64,000 nt of DNA from Ectopseudomonas mendocina (GTDB lineage Bacteria > Pseudomonadota > Gammaproteobacteria > Pseudomonadales > Pseudomonadaceae), in assembly GCF_008041835.1 (NCBI RefSeq), contig NZ_VRYE01000011.1, forward strand, positions 62,001 to 126,000, read 5' to 3'. Below the pieces are notes generated by a model. It was not told the DNA's origin and did not search any database. It saw only the letters and a list, made by a program, of their open reading frames with translations. This document shows, in pieces, positions 37,901-47,200 of the stretch (position 1 is the stretch's first letter; each line of letters begins with the position of its first letter). Position numbers and translations under genes: made by a program.

Positions 37901-38268
37901 GCAACCTGGCTCGCAAAGGCGTTGGCTTCTTCGAGGCGGGTAATTTCTATCCCGACTTCATCCTGTGGTGCCTGAAGTCTGACGGCAGCCAGCGCATCTG
38001 CTTCATCGACCCGCACGGTCTTGAGCATGAAGGCCCTGGCAGCGACAAGGTTCAGCTCGCCCAAAACATCAAGGATCTTGAAGCTCGCCTGAATGATCCA
38101 GAAGTGAGGCTAGAGTCGGCCATCCTATCGCCAAGTACGAACCGCATGCGTATCGAGCATCTGTGGAGCCAACAAGGCCTTGGCGCACCTAACCTGGGCG
38201 ATCTGCACATATTCTTCATTGGCGAAGAGGGCTATATGGACGAAGTGCTGAGCCTCGTATTGCAGTGA
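34990..38268 (+). CDS. Type III-like restriction subunit (Res: helicase plus nuclease-like C-terminus)
   Basis: A 1092-residue SF2 protein. Walker A ATGSGKT is at 183-189, DEGH at 290-293 in place of DEAH, then YSATF, and motif VI QLFGRGVRL in the second RecA domain. The C-terminus has a PD-(D/E)xK-like pattern: EAGNFYPDFILW with Pro988-Asp989, then FIDPHG with Asp1007-Pro-His1009. The canonical lysine is replaced by His, so cleavage activity is uncertain. The ATG follows the Mod stop after 1 bp with GGAGG upstream. This gene ends the accessory island. Confidence 0.88.
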   Translation: MARAPRKGKAQPPLVASHFQEALVLNQYLISLFGIDPLVTHKDGTHNVRPLEIIAKSLRGATAGIDKNGKHHFLTALLSHLPPHAALTPAQLEHYDANLVAHTRTINARRKHKGEIAWKYFQWLTLLFVEIYLDRYFNDRQGLCVALNAFIERFNQHHLTQGRETGIGAYAVEDLNKLCLQNATGSGKTLLMHINLLQFAHHARATGQADDYSRVIVLSPNERLSEQHERELRENGFYPEPLRQESDLISRGQNALDVPLLTEITKLADEQKVKQMAVDSFGDANLLLVDEGHRGMSGSDWKSKRDKLAAKGFTFEYSATFKQAVKAANDRALAESYAKAVLFDYSYRYFYADGYGKDYRIFNLPKDELAHKDTYLTAALLAFYQQLRMYTEAGKRYAGYNLEKPLWVFVGASVSGRKVDEESVSPSDVAQILDFLARFLAHREAFTTLIDTVLNGNSQQTGLLDAQGRDIFIQSFPYLKSLKQSAAQLYADICQRLFHAPGGGHLVVERVKGDSGELLLKVGEAEQPFGVINVGDAAALAKHVQSELEDKHSLAEVRPSEFGEPVFADVHKPTSPIHMLVGSKKFIEGWDCWRVSSLGLMRMGQSEGAQIIQLFGRGVRLQGKDISLMRTSRYQPVNPPQDIHFLETLNVFGVQADFMATFRDFLESEGLPPNDAPHVEEIKLNVTHDFGQKLKILRSKFRKDTQEQYDFRKHGPIVDLSIDALPPGMTKGAMPLVVDRFPRLQMLQATEVTGQTPEAMANPPRHFDNLRLSMLDWDRLWFDLERFRRQRHLDNVIIKAGALRSLLEIPDWYRILVPAHWWAPSMANLRHWQSIALELLCGALERCFNHQKRKYLDPRMELVLLTREHENLPGDDASYQLIVEATEQYLIDDIRKLKDELAQVGWRDSGYIQGLRLDAHLYEPLLSSEKVKIQPVALNKSEFQFVDDLRQWLQANEANLAERGERIFLLRNLARKGVGFFEAGNFYPDFILWCLKSDGSQRICFIDPHGLEHEGPGSDKVQLAQNIKDLEARLNDPEVRLESAILSPSTNRMRIEHLWSQQGLGAPNLGDLHIFFIGEEGYMDEVLSLVLQ

Positions 38269-38338
38269 GCCACCATAGCAGCGGGCTACTCAACCCGCTG
38301 CCATGATCACTCACATACCACAGTAGTCGCGTTCGACT

Positions 38339-39367
38339 TCACTTCGGCAGATCAGCCTGCACCCGGCGCGGCAGCACGGAGAGGAAGTTGTCGCGCGCCA
38401 CCTTGTGCGCCACGTCTTCGGGCAAGGCATCGAGGAACGGGTCGAAGCCCTTCATGTAGTCGCCCAGGCTGCCGAAACGGCCGACCACATCCGAGCCCAG
38501 CATGAAACGCTCCGGGTAACTGCTGACCAGATGCACCCATTTCGGATCAGGCTTGCCGTCCGCGTCCAGCAGATAGGGGCGCAACATGGTCCAGGACAGG
38601 TCGATATAAAGATTCGGGTACTGGCCGAGCATGCGCTCGACCGTCTCCAGGAGGAAGTCGAGCTTCTCCTGATGACGGTGAATCTCGGCGCTGGTGCCGG
38701 CATGCGCCCAGATGAAACGCACATGCGGATGGTTGCGCAGCGGCGCCTCGATTTCCTGCAGATAGATCGGCTCACGCTCACGCTTGGAGGTGATGTTCGA
38801 ATGCAGCATCACCGGCAGGTCGTACTCGGCGGCCAGATGAAAAACCCGCGCCAGCGCTTCGTTGTTGGCACGCGGCGCACTGCCATGAATCAGCGCGGTG
38901 AGATCGTCATGTCGGGTGAAGACCTCGCCGATGCCCTGCCACAGGCCAGGGTCTAGCTCGAGCATACGGCGGATATGCGCGTCGGCGTTCTTGTCGTTGG
39001 GATTGAAGCCGGAAAGAAACGGATGGAAGCGCTTGCGCTGCTCGGCGGGCAGACGCTTGTAGGCGGCCGCGATGAACACGTCGGTCGCGCTGTACCAGTA
39101 GGCATTGGCGTCGTCACCCGCGTAATAGCGCGGACGTTTGGGCTCGTCCTCGTCCCACTTCTTGGCCACCGGGATGCCGGAGAACATCACATGATCGACG
39201 TTGTTTTCCGCCATCTTCTCCAGCAGTTCGTCCATGCCGGCGCTTTCCTGGAAGAAGTCGACGTAGTGCAGGTGGGCGTCGCTGTAGCGGTATTCGCGGG
39301 CCTGGGCGCTGCAGACGATAACGGCACTGAGCGCGAGTATCCATGGCATCGTTCGAGATGTGAGCAA
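38339..39367 (-). CDS. Exported amidohydrolase family protein
   Basis: A 342-residue TIM-barrel metal-dependent hydrolase of the amidohydrolase-2 type. Likely metal and active-site residues are in DAHLHYVDF, MLHSNITS, IWAHAGTS and MLGSDVVGR. A signal peptide (ILALSAVIVCSAQA) puts it in the periplasm. I take the TTG at 39367 as start: AGGAGG lies 7 nt before it and the signal peptide gains a basic n-region; the ATG at 39349 is the alternative. The gene faces the island's Res gene across 70 bp. Substrate unknown. Confidence 0.83.
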   Translation of the reverse strand: MLTSRTMPWILALSAVIVCSAQAREYRYSDAHLHYVDFFQESAGMDELLEKMAENNVDHVMFSGIPVAKKWDEDEPKRPRYYAGDDANAYWYSATDVFIAAAYKRLPAEQRKRFHPFLSGFNPNDKNADAHIRRMLELDPGLWQGIGEVFTRHDDLTALIHGSAPRANNEALARVFHLAAEYDLPVMLHSNITSKREREPIYLQEIEAPLRNHPHVRFIWAHAGTSAEIHRHQEKLDFLLETVERMLGQYPNLYIDLSWTMLRPYLLDADGKPDPKWVHLVSSYPERFMLGSDVVGRFGSLGDYMKGFDPFLDALPEDVAHKVARDNFLSVLPRRVQADLPK

Positions 39368-39596
39368 GGCGAGTCCTCCTGACGGTACGAGCAGCATAGA
39401 CCGCCGAGCGGCCCGGCAAGTTCGGAGATCACCCCACGCCATTCGCATCAGCGCCCTCAAAAGAAGCAGGCAACCAGAGGCCGCACCAAGCCGGAACATT
39501 AATAGCTGGCTAACGGCCTGAAACGGCCATGGGTACGTCAGCCAATGATGGCACCTCGCTTGCAGTGACTCAGGCAGACCAAACAGGGGAATCACC

Positions 39597-40991
39597 ATGT
39601 TGCAGTTGCTGCGCAAGCCAACCCGCAAGGCCCAGGACGAGGCCGCATTGGACGCTTTGTTCCAACAGCACGACCTCACGACTCGCCTCCCGGGGGACTA
39701 CCAGTGGATGGTGCGTCTGAATGATTTCAGCGCCGGCCTCCAGCAACGTATCCGCGCCAGCCTCGGCGCCGCCGTCGGCATCGCCGCGCATGCGCCTCAA
39801 CTGGCGCGCATCGCCGCTGCCAACCAACAAAGCGGACAGACGCTGGCACAGTCATCGGAGTTGATCGCCAGCGCCAGCGAGCAGGTCACCACCACACTGG
39901 ACGCCGAGCTGGTGCCCGGCGCTGGCGAAGTCGCGCGCTTGTCCGCCGAGGTTTCCGCCACCCTCAACCAATGCCAGCAAAGCGGCCAGGCGGTACTACG
40001 GCAAGTCGAAGTGATCGATGCCAGCGAGGCGCAACTGGCTCAGGTGATCCAGCAACTGGCCGGACAGCTCGATGAAGTGAGCAAGGTCATTGGTGTGATC
40101 GCCAGCATCTCCCAACAGACCAATCTGCTCGCCCTGAACGCCGCCATCGAGGCCGCACGCGCGGGTGAACATGGTCGGGGCTTCGCCGTGGTCGCCGAGG
40201 AAGTGCGGCGTTTGGCTGGCCATACCACCGATGCCACCGGCCAGGTCAGTGGCATCATCGAGCGTTTCCGCGAAGGCATGCAGCAGCTCGGCAGTGCCGG
40301 CCAGCACATGAACCAGGCGGTGGCCGACGGCCGCGCCGGCATTCTCGCCGTCAGCGGAGGACTGGACAGCACGCGCCAGGCCATGGATCGCCTGGACGCT
40401 CAGGTTGGCCAGATCGCCGCCGGCACCGAGCAGATCGGCCAGGCGGTGCGCTCGATCAACGGTGATGTGCAAAACATCGCCCAGGTCGCTGGCGAGCTGC
40501 TTGGCAAGGCTGGTCAGGTGCTGCATCACAGCAAGGCCGTGCGCGAAGACGGTGATCGCCTGCTCGCCGGGCTCGGCGACTTCCGCCTGGAAATTCACGC
40601 AGCAGTGCGCGCCAGCGTCGAACAACTGGCCAAACGCCCCGAGCTGGCCAGCGACGTGACAGCGGCCGAACGACTGCTTGCCGATACGCTGACGCGCGAC
40701 AGCCGTTTCGAGCTGTTCTACCTGGTAGACAGCCGCGGCGTGCAGATTTCCGAGAACGTCTTCGCCGCCGATGTGGCGCACGGTGAGGATGCCAGCTGTC
40801 GCGGCCGCGACTGGAGCCAACGCCCCTGGTTCCGCGCCGTGGCCGAGCGCATGGAGAGTCATATCACCCAGGTCTACCGCTCCTCGGCCACAGACGACTT
40901 CTGCTTTACCGTTTCAGTCCCCATTGTCGATGAGCGCGGGCAACTGCTGCGTGTGCTGGGAGCGGACGTGAGGCTCTCGGCGCTGGTGTGA
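39597..40991 (+). CDS. Soluble chemoreceptor with C-terminal sensor domain
   Basis: A 464-residue MCP without membrane helix or HAMP. The signalling hairpin is central ([23 protein letters not shown] at about 175-197, quoted here in part), preceded by about 140 helical residues. The C-terminal 110 residues ([17 protein letters not shown], then [12 protein letters not shown] and FCFTVSVPI) look like a PDC/Cache-type fold, normally periplasmic but here cytoplasmic. The domain order is reversed relative to ordinary MCPs. The ATG follows AGGGGAA. It probably senses a cytoplasmic ligand or metabolic state; none is identified. Confidence 0.87.
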   Translation: MLQLLRKPTRKAQDEAALDALFQQHDLTTRLPGDYQWMVRLNDFSAGLQQRIRASLGAAVGIAAHAPQLARIAAANQQSGQTLAQSSELIASASEQVTTTLDAELVPGAGEVARLSAEVSATLNQCQQSGQAVLRQVEVIDASEAQLAQVIQQLAGQLDEVSKVIGVIASISQQTNLLALNAAIEAARAGEHGRGFAVVAEEVRRLAGHTTDATGQVSGIIERFREGMQQLGSAGQHMNQAVADGRAGILAVSGGLDSTRQAMDRLDAQVGQIAAGTEQIGQAVRSINGDVQNIAQVAGELLGKAGQVLHHSKAVREDGDRLLAGLGDFRLEIHAAVRASVEQLAKRPELASDVTAAERLLADTLTRDSRFELFYLVDSRGVQISENVFAADVAHGEDASCRGRDWSQRPWFRAVAERMESHITQVYRSSATDDFCFTVSVPIVDERGQLLRVLGADVRLSALV

Positions 40992-41050
40992 TCGGTGCAG
41001 GCTGGGCTAGGCTGGCCAGTGTCGATTCGTCACACCTCAAGAGAAGCGCC

Positions 41051-41452
41051 ATGATCCGCATTCACAACAACAAGGGCCTGCAGCAGCAGATCGAAATCGG
41101 CTCGCACCAGCTCATCGGCGACGTCTCGCCCGAACAGGGCGGGGATGGCGCCGGACCGGAACCGCACGATCTGTTCGACGCAGCCCTCGGCACCTGCAAG
41201 GCCATGACCCTGCTGCTCTATGCGCGCCAACGCGGCCTTGCGCTGGAAGGCATCGACGTGCACGTCGAGCGTGACGACAGCGAGGAGCGCCAGGGCAACT
41301 ACCGCCTGATAGTCGACCTGGCGCTCAAGGGGCCACTGGACGAGACACAGCGCCAGCAACTGCTGCGCGTGGCGGACAAATGCCCGATCCACAAGCTGAT
41401 GACCACCACCGACATCCAGATCGAGACCCGCCTGGCGGGAGCACCGGCATGA
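41051..41452 (+). CDS. OsmC/Ohr family protein
   Basis: A 133-residue OsmC-fold protein, probably a thiol-dependent peroxidase for organic hydroperoxides. Both expected cysteines are there: one in ALGTCKAMTLLLYA and one in VADKCPIHKLM. The ATG at 41051 was chosen for the family N-terminus (IRIHNNKGLQQQIEIG). It overlaps the pirin gene start by 4 bp, so both are one unit, a common pairing in oxidative-stress contexts. Confidence 0.9.
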   Translation: MIRIHNNKGLQQQIEIGSHQLIGDVSPEQGGDGAGPEPHDLFDAALGTCKAMTLLLYARQRGLALEGIDVHVERDDSEERQGNYRLIVDLALKGPLDETQRQQLLRVADKCPIHKLMTTTDIQIETRLAGAPA

Positions 41453-42309
41453 GCGAGTTACAGCTGATCCGCCCGCGCGCCGAGGACATTCCCGGCCAAC
41501 CGATTCTGCGTCCCCTGCCCTCGGCACGCTTTCGCAGCATCGGCCCCTTCGTGTTCTTCGATCACATGCTGGAGCATGACTACCCGGCCGGCAAAGGCAT
41601 GAACATTGCCCAGCATCCGCATATCGGCCTCTCCACCCTCACCTACCTGTTCGAAGGCCAGCTGCAGCACAAGGACAGCCTGGGTTCGGACCAACTGGTG
41701 GGCCCTGGCGATGTCAGCTGGATGACCGCAGGGCGCGCCGTTGCCCACGTCGAACGTACGCCGCCCGAGCAGCTCGGGCAGAACAAGCGAGCCCACGGCC
41801 TGCAGGTATGGCTGGCCTTGCCAGAAGCCGAGGAACAGTGCGAACCGGCTTACAGTCATCACCCCGCCGCTTCGCTACCCCGCAGCGAAGCCATGGGCGT
41901 GCAGATCACCCTGATCGCCGGCAGTGGTTTCTGCCTCGAATCACCAGTACCGGTTCGCTCACCGACCCTGTATGTCGAGCTGCGTCTGGGCGCTGGGGTC
42001 AGCCTGCTGATCCCGACCGAACACAGCGAGCGCGCCCTGTACCTGATCGATGGCGAAGCGGAACTGGATGGCGAGACGCTGCCCAGGCACACCATGGCCG
42101 TGATCCCGGCAGGTGAAACGCCTCTGCTCAGCGCCTACGGTGAGTGCCACCTGGCCCTGATCGGCGGCGAGCCCATCGGCCCGCGGCGTATGAACTGGAA
42201 CTTCGTCGCCAGCACCGGGGAGCTGATCGAACAGGCGCGCCAGCGCTGGGCCGTCGGCGACTGGCCACAAGTGCCAGGCGAAACCACGCGCATCGAATTG
42301 CCGCGCTGA
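41449..42309 (+). CDS. Pirin family protein
   Basis: A 286-residue bicupin of the pirin family. Typical N-terminal features are FVFFDHMLEHDY, the metal-binding HPHIGLSTLTYLFEG and VAHVERTP; the C-terminal cupin carries LYLIDGEAELDG and IGGEPIGPRRMNWNFV. Pirins bind iron, some have quercetin 2,3-dioxygenase activity and others act as redox regulators. It is co-translated with the OsmC gene and is upstream of the decayed sigma factor gene. Confidence 0.92.
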   Translation: MSELQLIRPRAEDIPGQPILRPLPSARFRSIGPFVFFDHMLEHDYPAGKGMNIAQHPHIGLSTLTYLFEGQLQHKDSLGSDQLVGPGDVSWMTAGRAVAHVERTPPEQLGQNKRAHGLQVWLALPEAEEQCEPAYSHHPAASLPRSEAMGVQITLIAGSGFCLESPVPVRSPTLYVELRLGAGVSLLIPTEHSERALYLIDGEAELDGETLPRHTMAVIPAGETPLLSAYGECHLALIGGEPIGPRRMNWNFVASTGELIEQARQRWAVGDWPQVPGETTRIELPR

Positions 42310-42406
42310 AACCCGTGCCGGCGACTTTTTGTTACCTGTGCGTGATCCAGAAGCGCAGTGCCCGGGTATAAGCTGCATGCGGATTTTTCAGGCCAACGGA
42401 TGACCC

Positions 42407-42955
42407 ATGGCAGATCGCGAGTTCGACTACGAAAGCACCCTGGAAGCCTGTGCACGCGGCGACAAACGAGCCTTCCAGGCGCTCTATCGGCAAGAAGCCG
42501 GGCAATTGCTCGGCCCTGGCCATCAGCATGCTGGGGCGGCGCGATATGGCCGAGGACTGCCTGCACGATGCATGCGTGCGTATCTGGCAACACGCTGCAC
42601 GCTTTCGACGCGAGCTGGGTAGCGGTCGCGCCTGGGTGCATAGCATCCTGCGGCTACCGCGTGCTCAATGCCCTGCGCAGTGGCGACGCATACCGAGGTG
42701 GACGATGAGTTCTTCGAGCGCGTGCTGGACGACAGCCCACAGGCTGAAGCCAAGGCGCTGGAGCAAGCCGAGCAGCGCCTGCTGCACAACTGCCTGCAGC
42801 GCCTGGAAAAGCCGCGCCATAACCCGATTCTGCTGGCCTTCTACCGGGGCCTGAGCCATGAGCAGATCGCCAGCCGCCTGAGCACCCCGCTGGGTACCAT
42901 CAAAGGCCGTATCCGCGCCGGCCTGCGCGCGCTGCAGGAGTATCTGCAAGCATGA
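42407..42955 (+). pseudogene. ECF sigma factor broken by three frame changes
   Basis: Similarity to an ECF-type RNA polymerase sigma factor runs through three frames. It starts with MADREFDYESTLEACARGDKRAF at 42407, changes near 42510 to SMLGRRDMAEDCLHDACVRIWQ, again near 42650 to YRVLNALRSGDAYR, and near 42690 back to the first frame with EVDDEFFERVL to GTIKGRIRAGLRALQEYL, the sigma-4 helix-turn-helix. Each change equals one extra base or two lost bases. The parts together would make about 180 residues with sigma-2 and sigma-4 regions. Either a true pseudogene or, less likely with three events, sequencing error. Confidence 0.85.
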
Positions 42956-43221
42956 TTCCGCACGATCCCGTAGAACGGCGCGCCCTGATTGGCGAATACC
43001 AGCTCGGCCTGCTCGACGAGCACGAAGCGGCCGAAGTGCGCCAGTTGCTCGAAGACGATGAAAATGCCGCCCGCATGGCTAATGCCAGTCAGTTAAGGCT
43101 GTACGCGTTTGGCTCCCCTCTACCGTTTACGGGAGAGGGGCTGGGGGAGAGGGCCGAAATACCGCGAAACGGCCATTTACCCCTCTCCGAACATGGCTCG
43201 CCAGAGGGGCGAGGGGACTGA
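42952..43221 (+). pseudogene. Anti-sigma factor gene truncated by a repeat element
   Basis: The start overlaps the sigma gene stop by 4 bp, as in a normal sigma/anti-sigma pair. The first 43 residues (MIPHDPVERRALIGEYQLGLL to DENAARMA) look like the N-terminus of a RskA-type anti-sigma factor. From 43081 the frame runs into the family 2 repeat and ends there after 89 codons. The membrane and periplasmic parts expected in the family are absent, and nothing resembling them follows the repeat. Confidence 0.78.
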
Positions 43222-43254
43222 TCGTAGGCAGCCGGCGCTTAACTGATCAGCATT
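43081..43254 (+). mobile_element. MITE-like repeat, family 2, copy A
   Basis: About 174 bp bounded by imperfect inverted repeats AATGCCAGTCAGTTAA (43081-43096) and TTAACTGATCAGCATT (43239-43254). The interior has the characteristic blocks CGTTTGGCTCCCCTCT, GAGAGGGGCTGGGGGAGAGGG and AGGGGCGAGGGGACT, shared with the element at 48114-48336 in inverse orientation. It interrupts the anti-sigma gene. It has no coding capacity. Confidence 0.8.
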
Positions 43255-43284
43255 AGGCTGAAGGCAGGTTTTACACAGAGGATT

Positions 43285-44289
43285 TCAGCAAGCTGGTTGC
43301 TCGGCCCAGCGCTCCTTGATGCGCAGAATTTCCGGCAGACAATCGATGAACAGCTCGACCAGGCGCGGATCGAAGTGACGACCGCTCTGTTCACGCAGGA
43401 AAGCCACGGCATCCTCCACGGACCAGGCCTGCTTGTAGGGCCGCACGCTGGTCAGGGCATCGAACACATCGGCGATGGCAACGATGCGCCCTTCCAGGGG
43501 TATATCCTCACCCTTCAGGCCATTGGGATAACCACTGCCATCCCACTTCTCATGGTGCGACAGGACAATACGATGCGCCGTGCGCAGCAGCCCCGAGCTG
43601 TGCTCGCCGATGATCCGCGCACCGATTTCTACGTGCTGACGCATCACCTGCCACTCTTCTTCGTCGAGCTTGCCCGGCTTGCGCAGCACCGCATCGGGAA
43701 TGCCGATCTTGCCGACATCGTGCATCGGCGCGGCGTTGAGCAGCTCCTCGGCCGCGCTTTCGCTGAAACCGGCCGCCAGCGCCAGCACCCTGGAGAAATG
43801 ACTCATGCGAATCACGTGCAGACCCGTTTCATTATCCTTGTACTCGGCAGCCATACCCAGGCGCTGAACGATCTGCAGGCGGGTCTGCCTGAGCTCGTCG
43901 ACACGCACCAGCGACAGATGCGTGCGCACCCGCGCCCGCACGATGGGTGGGCTGACCGGTTTGGTGATGTAGTCCACCGCACCGACTTCGAAGCCGCGCG
44001 TCTCATCCTCGACGTCGCCAAGGGCGCTGACGAAGATCACGGGAATGGCCTTCAGCTCAGGGCTGGCCTTGAGCTGCTCGCACACCTCGTAGCCGGTCAT
44101 GCCGGGCATCATCACGTCGAGCAGGATCAGATCGGGCCGCTCGCGCTCGGCCATTTCCAGCGCGCGCATGCCCTCCTTGGCGAACAGCAGGCGGTAGTCC
44201 TCCTGCAGGATATGGCGCAGCACCTGCAGGTTGCTGGGTTCGTCATCGACCAGCAACAGCAGCGGACGGGTATCGGCAGCCTGATTCAT
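43285..44289 (-). CDS. Response regulator with HD-GYP phosphodiesterase domain
   Basis: A 334-residue protein: receiver domain (Asp58 in LILLDVMMPG, Lys in YITKPV) followed by an HD-GYP domain with HDVGKIGIP and HHEKWDGSGYP. HD-GYP domains degrade cyclic di-GMP; the HD, HH and GYP residues needed are present. The ATG overlaps the stop of the hybrid kinase by 4 bp, so the kinase very likely phosphorylates it, by its own Hpt domain. Output would be a lower c-di-GMP level in response to the MHYT/PAS inputs. Confidence 0.93.
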   Translation of the reverse strand: MNQAADTRPLLLLVDDEPSNLQVLRHILQEDYRLLFAKEGMRALEMAERERPDLILLDVMMPGMTGYEVCEQLKASPELKAIPVIFVSALGDVEDETRGFEVGAVDYITKPVSPPIVRARVRTHLSLVRVDELRQTRLQIVQRLGMAAEYKDNETGLHVIRMSHFSRVLALAAGFSESAAEELLNAAPMHDVGKIGIPDAVLRKPGKLDEEEWQVMRQHVEIGARIIGEHSSGLLRTAHRIVLSHHEKWDGSGYPNGLKGEDIPLEGRIVAIADVFDALTSVRPYKQAWSVEDAVAFLREQSGRHFDPRLVELFIDCLPEILRIKERWAEQPAC

Positions 44290-47200
44290 GATGGAGTCGT
44301 TTCCTCGTCTTGCAGTTGCAGCAACAGTTGATCGAGCACCAGCAGTGCCTGATCGAAATCGAAGTCATCGAGCGCCTGGCGCAGGCTGCTCAGGGTGCTG
44401 GCGCGGGCGCTGCCGCTTGCAGCCCGCTCGATGGCCTGCAGTGCCTCATCGTCGAGGCTACCACGCACCAGGGCGCTACGCAGTTGCATCGCATGGCTGA
44501 GCAACACCTGCGGATCAATGCTCGAACCGAGCACATCGGCGCTGGCCTGCGGCACCTGCGGCAGGTTCTCGCGGATGGCCTGCAGGGCTCGCTCGAGGTC
44601 GCGCAGCAGCCTGCCCAGCGTGGCTTGGTCATGTGCGACGAACGCCTGCTCGATTTCCCGGCCGAGGCTGCTCAGATGGTTCAAGGCCAAATTGGCGGCC
44701 GCACCGTGCATGCGATGTGCAAGTGCCCGTCCGTTTTCCCAGTCGTGCGCCTGCACCGACTGCTGCAAGCGCATGCTCAGGTCAGCCTGCTCGGTGATGA
44801 ACACGCTGATCGCCTGGGCCATGGGTAACGGCCCACCCCATAAGCGGCTGCCACGCACCCAGTCGAACAAGCTGTCGTCGGCAACTTGGGTGGCACTGAC
44901 GACGGCGCCGGGCACATCGGTCAAACCGAGCAAACGCGCCATTTCCCAGAGCAGTGCGTTGGGATCCAGCGGTTTCGAGGCAAAGGCATTCATCCCCGCA
45001 TCCAGCGCATCCTGGCGATCCTGGTCGAGTACGCTGGCGGTCAGCGCAATGATCGGTATCGCTTCTCGCGCCTCACTGGCCTCCAGCTGACGAATGCGCC
45101 GCGAGGCCTCCAAACCATCGACACCCGGCATCTGTAAGTCCATCAGAATGATGTCGAAACGCTCTTCGGCGAATGCCAGCAGCGCCGCCTCGCCATCGGC
45201 CACGCAACGAACGCGGTGACCGAAGTGTTCCAGGCTCAGCTGCAGCAACTCGAGGTTCTGCGGCACGTCATCGGCGGCCAGGATATTCAACTGGCGCAAC
45301 GCCGGCAGCTCGCTACGCGGTTGCGCGGCCAGACGTTTGCCGGCCCGCAAGGGCAACTCGACGGTGAAGCAGCTGCCCTGCCCCTCGCGACTCTCGACCC
45401 GCAAGCGGCCGCCCATCAGCTCGACCAACTGGCGGGAAATGGTCGTACCGAGACCGGTCCCACCAAAACGTCGACTCATCGACGCATCGGCCTGGGCAAA
45501 GGGCTCGAAGATTTTCTCCAGGCGCTCGGCGGCGATACCGATACCGGTATCCTGTACGGCCAGGCGCATGGCACCCGGCTCGCCCGTAATCTTCAGCCGC
45601 ACCTCACCCTGCAGGGTGAATTTCACCGCATTGCCGAGCAGATTGGTCAGTACCTGCTGCAAGCGCAGCGGGTCGCCACAGAAGAACTCGCTGAGCGTCG
45701 CCGGGTAATCCAGGTAAAGCTGCAATCCTTTGCTCTCGGCCGTCAGGCGTTGGCTGGCGATCACCTGCTCGCAAACTTCGCGCAGGGAAAAGTCCAGCTG
45801 CTCCAGCTCGATGGCGCCGCGATCGAGTTTGGCGGTATCGAGAATGTCGTTGAGCAACCCCAGCAGCGAGCGTGAGGAGTTTTGTACGGTGCCGAGATGA
45901 CGGCGCTGCTCGCCGGACAGTGGCGTTTGCAGCAGCAACTCGGTGAAACCGATGATGGCATTCATCGGCGTACGAATTTCGTGGCTCATATTGGCCAGGA
46001 AGCTGCTGCGGGCGGCAGCGGCCGCTTCGGCACGATCACGGGCAGCGCGCAAATCCTGCTCCATCACACGGCGGGGAGTCAGGTCGGTGGCCAACTTGAC
46101 CACCTTGAACGGCTTACCATCGGTGTCGAAGATCGGGTTGTAGCTGGCCTGAATCCATACTTCCCGACCGCACTTGGCAAGGCGCCGGTATTCGCCCATA
46201 CGGAGTTGCCCAGCACGCAGCTCTGCCCAGACTTCGCGATAGACATCACTGGCAACCAGTTCAGGGGCGCAGAACATGGCATGGTGATGGCCGACCACCT
46301 CTTCGCGGTTATAACCAAACAAGGCCAGCGCGTTGTCGTTGATTTCGAGGATATTGCCATCTAGGTCGAACTCGACCAACGCCATGGCCTTGCTGATAGC
46401 CGTGACCTTGCCCTCGTACTCGGCATTACGCCGCTTGGTCTCGGTCTGATCGATCAGCACGCCGTCGATCCAGCGTGGAACGCCCTGCTCGTCACACACC
46501 GCGCTGCCGCTTTCCCAGATCCAGTGTTCGGCTCCATCGCGATCGAACAAACGATATTCGACGGTGTAATTGCGTGCCTGCTCGATGGCCAGGGCCACCT
46601 CATCGGCCACCCGCTGGTAATCGTCGGGGTGGTAGAGATCGGCAATCGCGCAACGCTTGCTGATGAAGTCCTCGGCACTGTATCCGGTCAGGGTCTGCAC
46701 CGCATCGCTGATGAACAGCATGGTCCAGTCACGATCCGGCAGGCAGCGGAATGACACACCGGGAATATTGCTGATCAACGAACGGTACTGTTGTTCGCTC
46801 TCGCGCAGGGCCTTCTCCATCGCCTGTCGCTCACTGATATCGGCAACGAACACCACGAATAGCGGTCGGCTACCGGCATGCGTGACACCGACACTGATGC
46901 GCACGGGTTTCTCCGCGCCCTCGCGGGTCAGACAGATCAATTCACGTTCGCCGGCGGGCAGGGTCAGCCGGCCGGTTCTCAGGTATTGCTCCACCTGCGC
47001 CTCGATCCCGCCAATGTAGGGCGCCGAGATCAGTGTCCTCATATGCCGGCCCATGAGTTCATCGGGCGTCCAGCCGAACAGCCGCGAAACCGCACGGTTG
47101 GCCGAACGCAGCGTGCCGGTGTGATCGACCGTGACGATGGCATCGAGTGCGGTATCGAAGATCGAGCGCAGGTGCTGTTCGCTCGCCTTGAGCTGATGGC

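Noticed and set aside
27358..38268. Assignment of the island to DISARM, BREX or Dnd
   Set aside because: No drmA/drmB, pglZ/brxC or dnd genes are present; the methyltransferase has DPPY in type III order.
27229..39596. Prophage or integrative element around the restriction island
   Set aside because: No integrase, phage structural genes, tRNA or attachment-site-like direct repeats were seen at the edges.
43081..43254. CRISPR-like array suggested by repeated GAGGGG blocks
   Set aside because: No regular repeat-spacer periodicity and no cas genes; the same block occurs as a dispersed element at 48114-48336.
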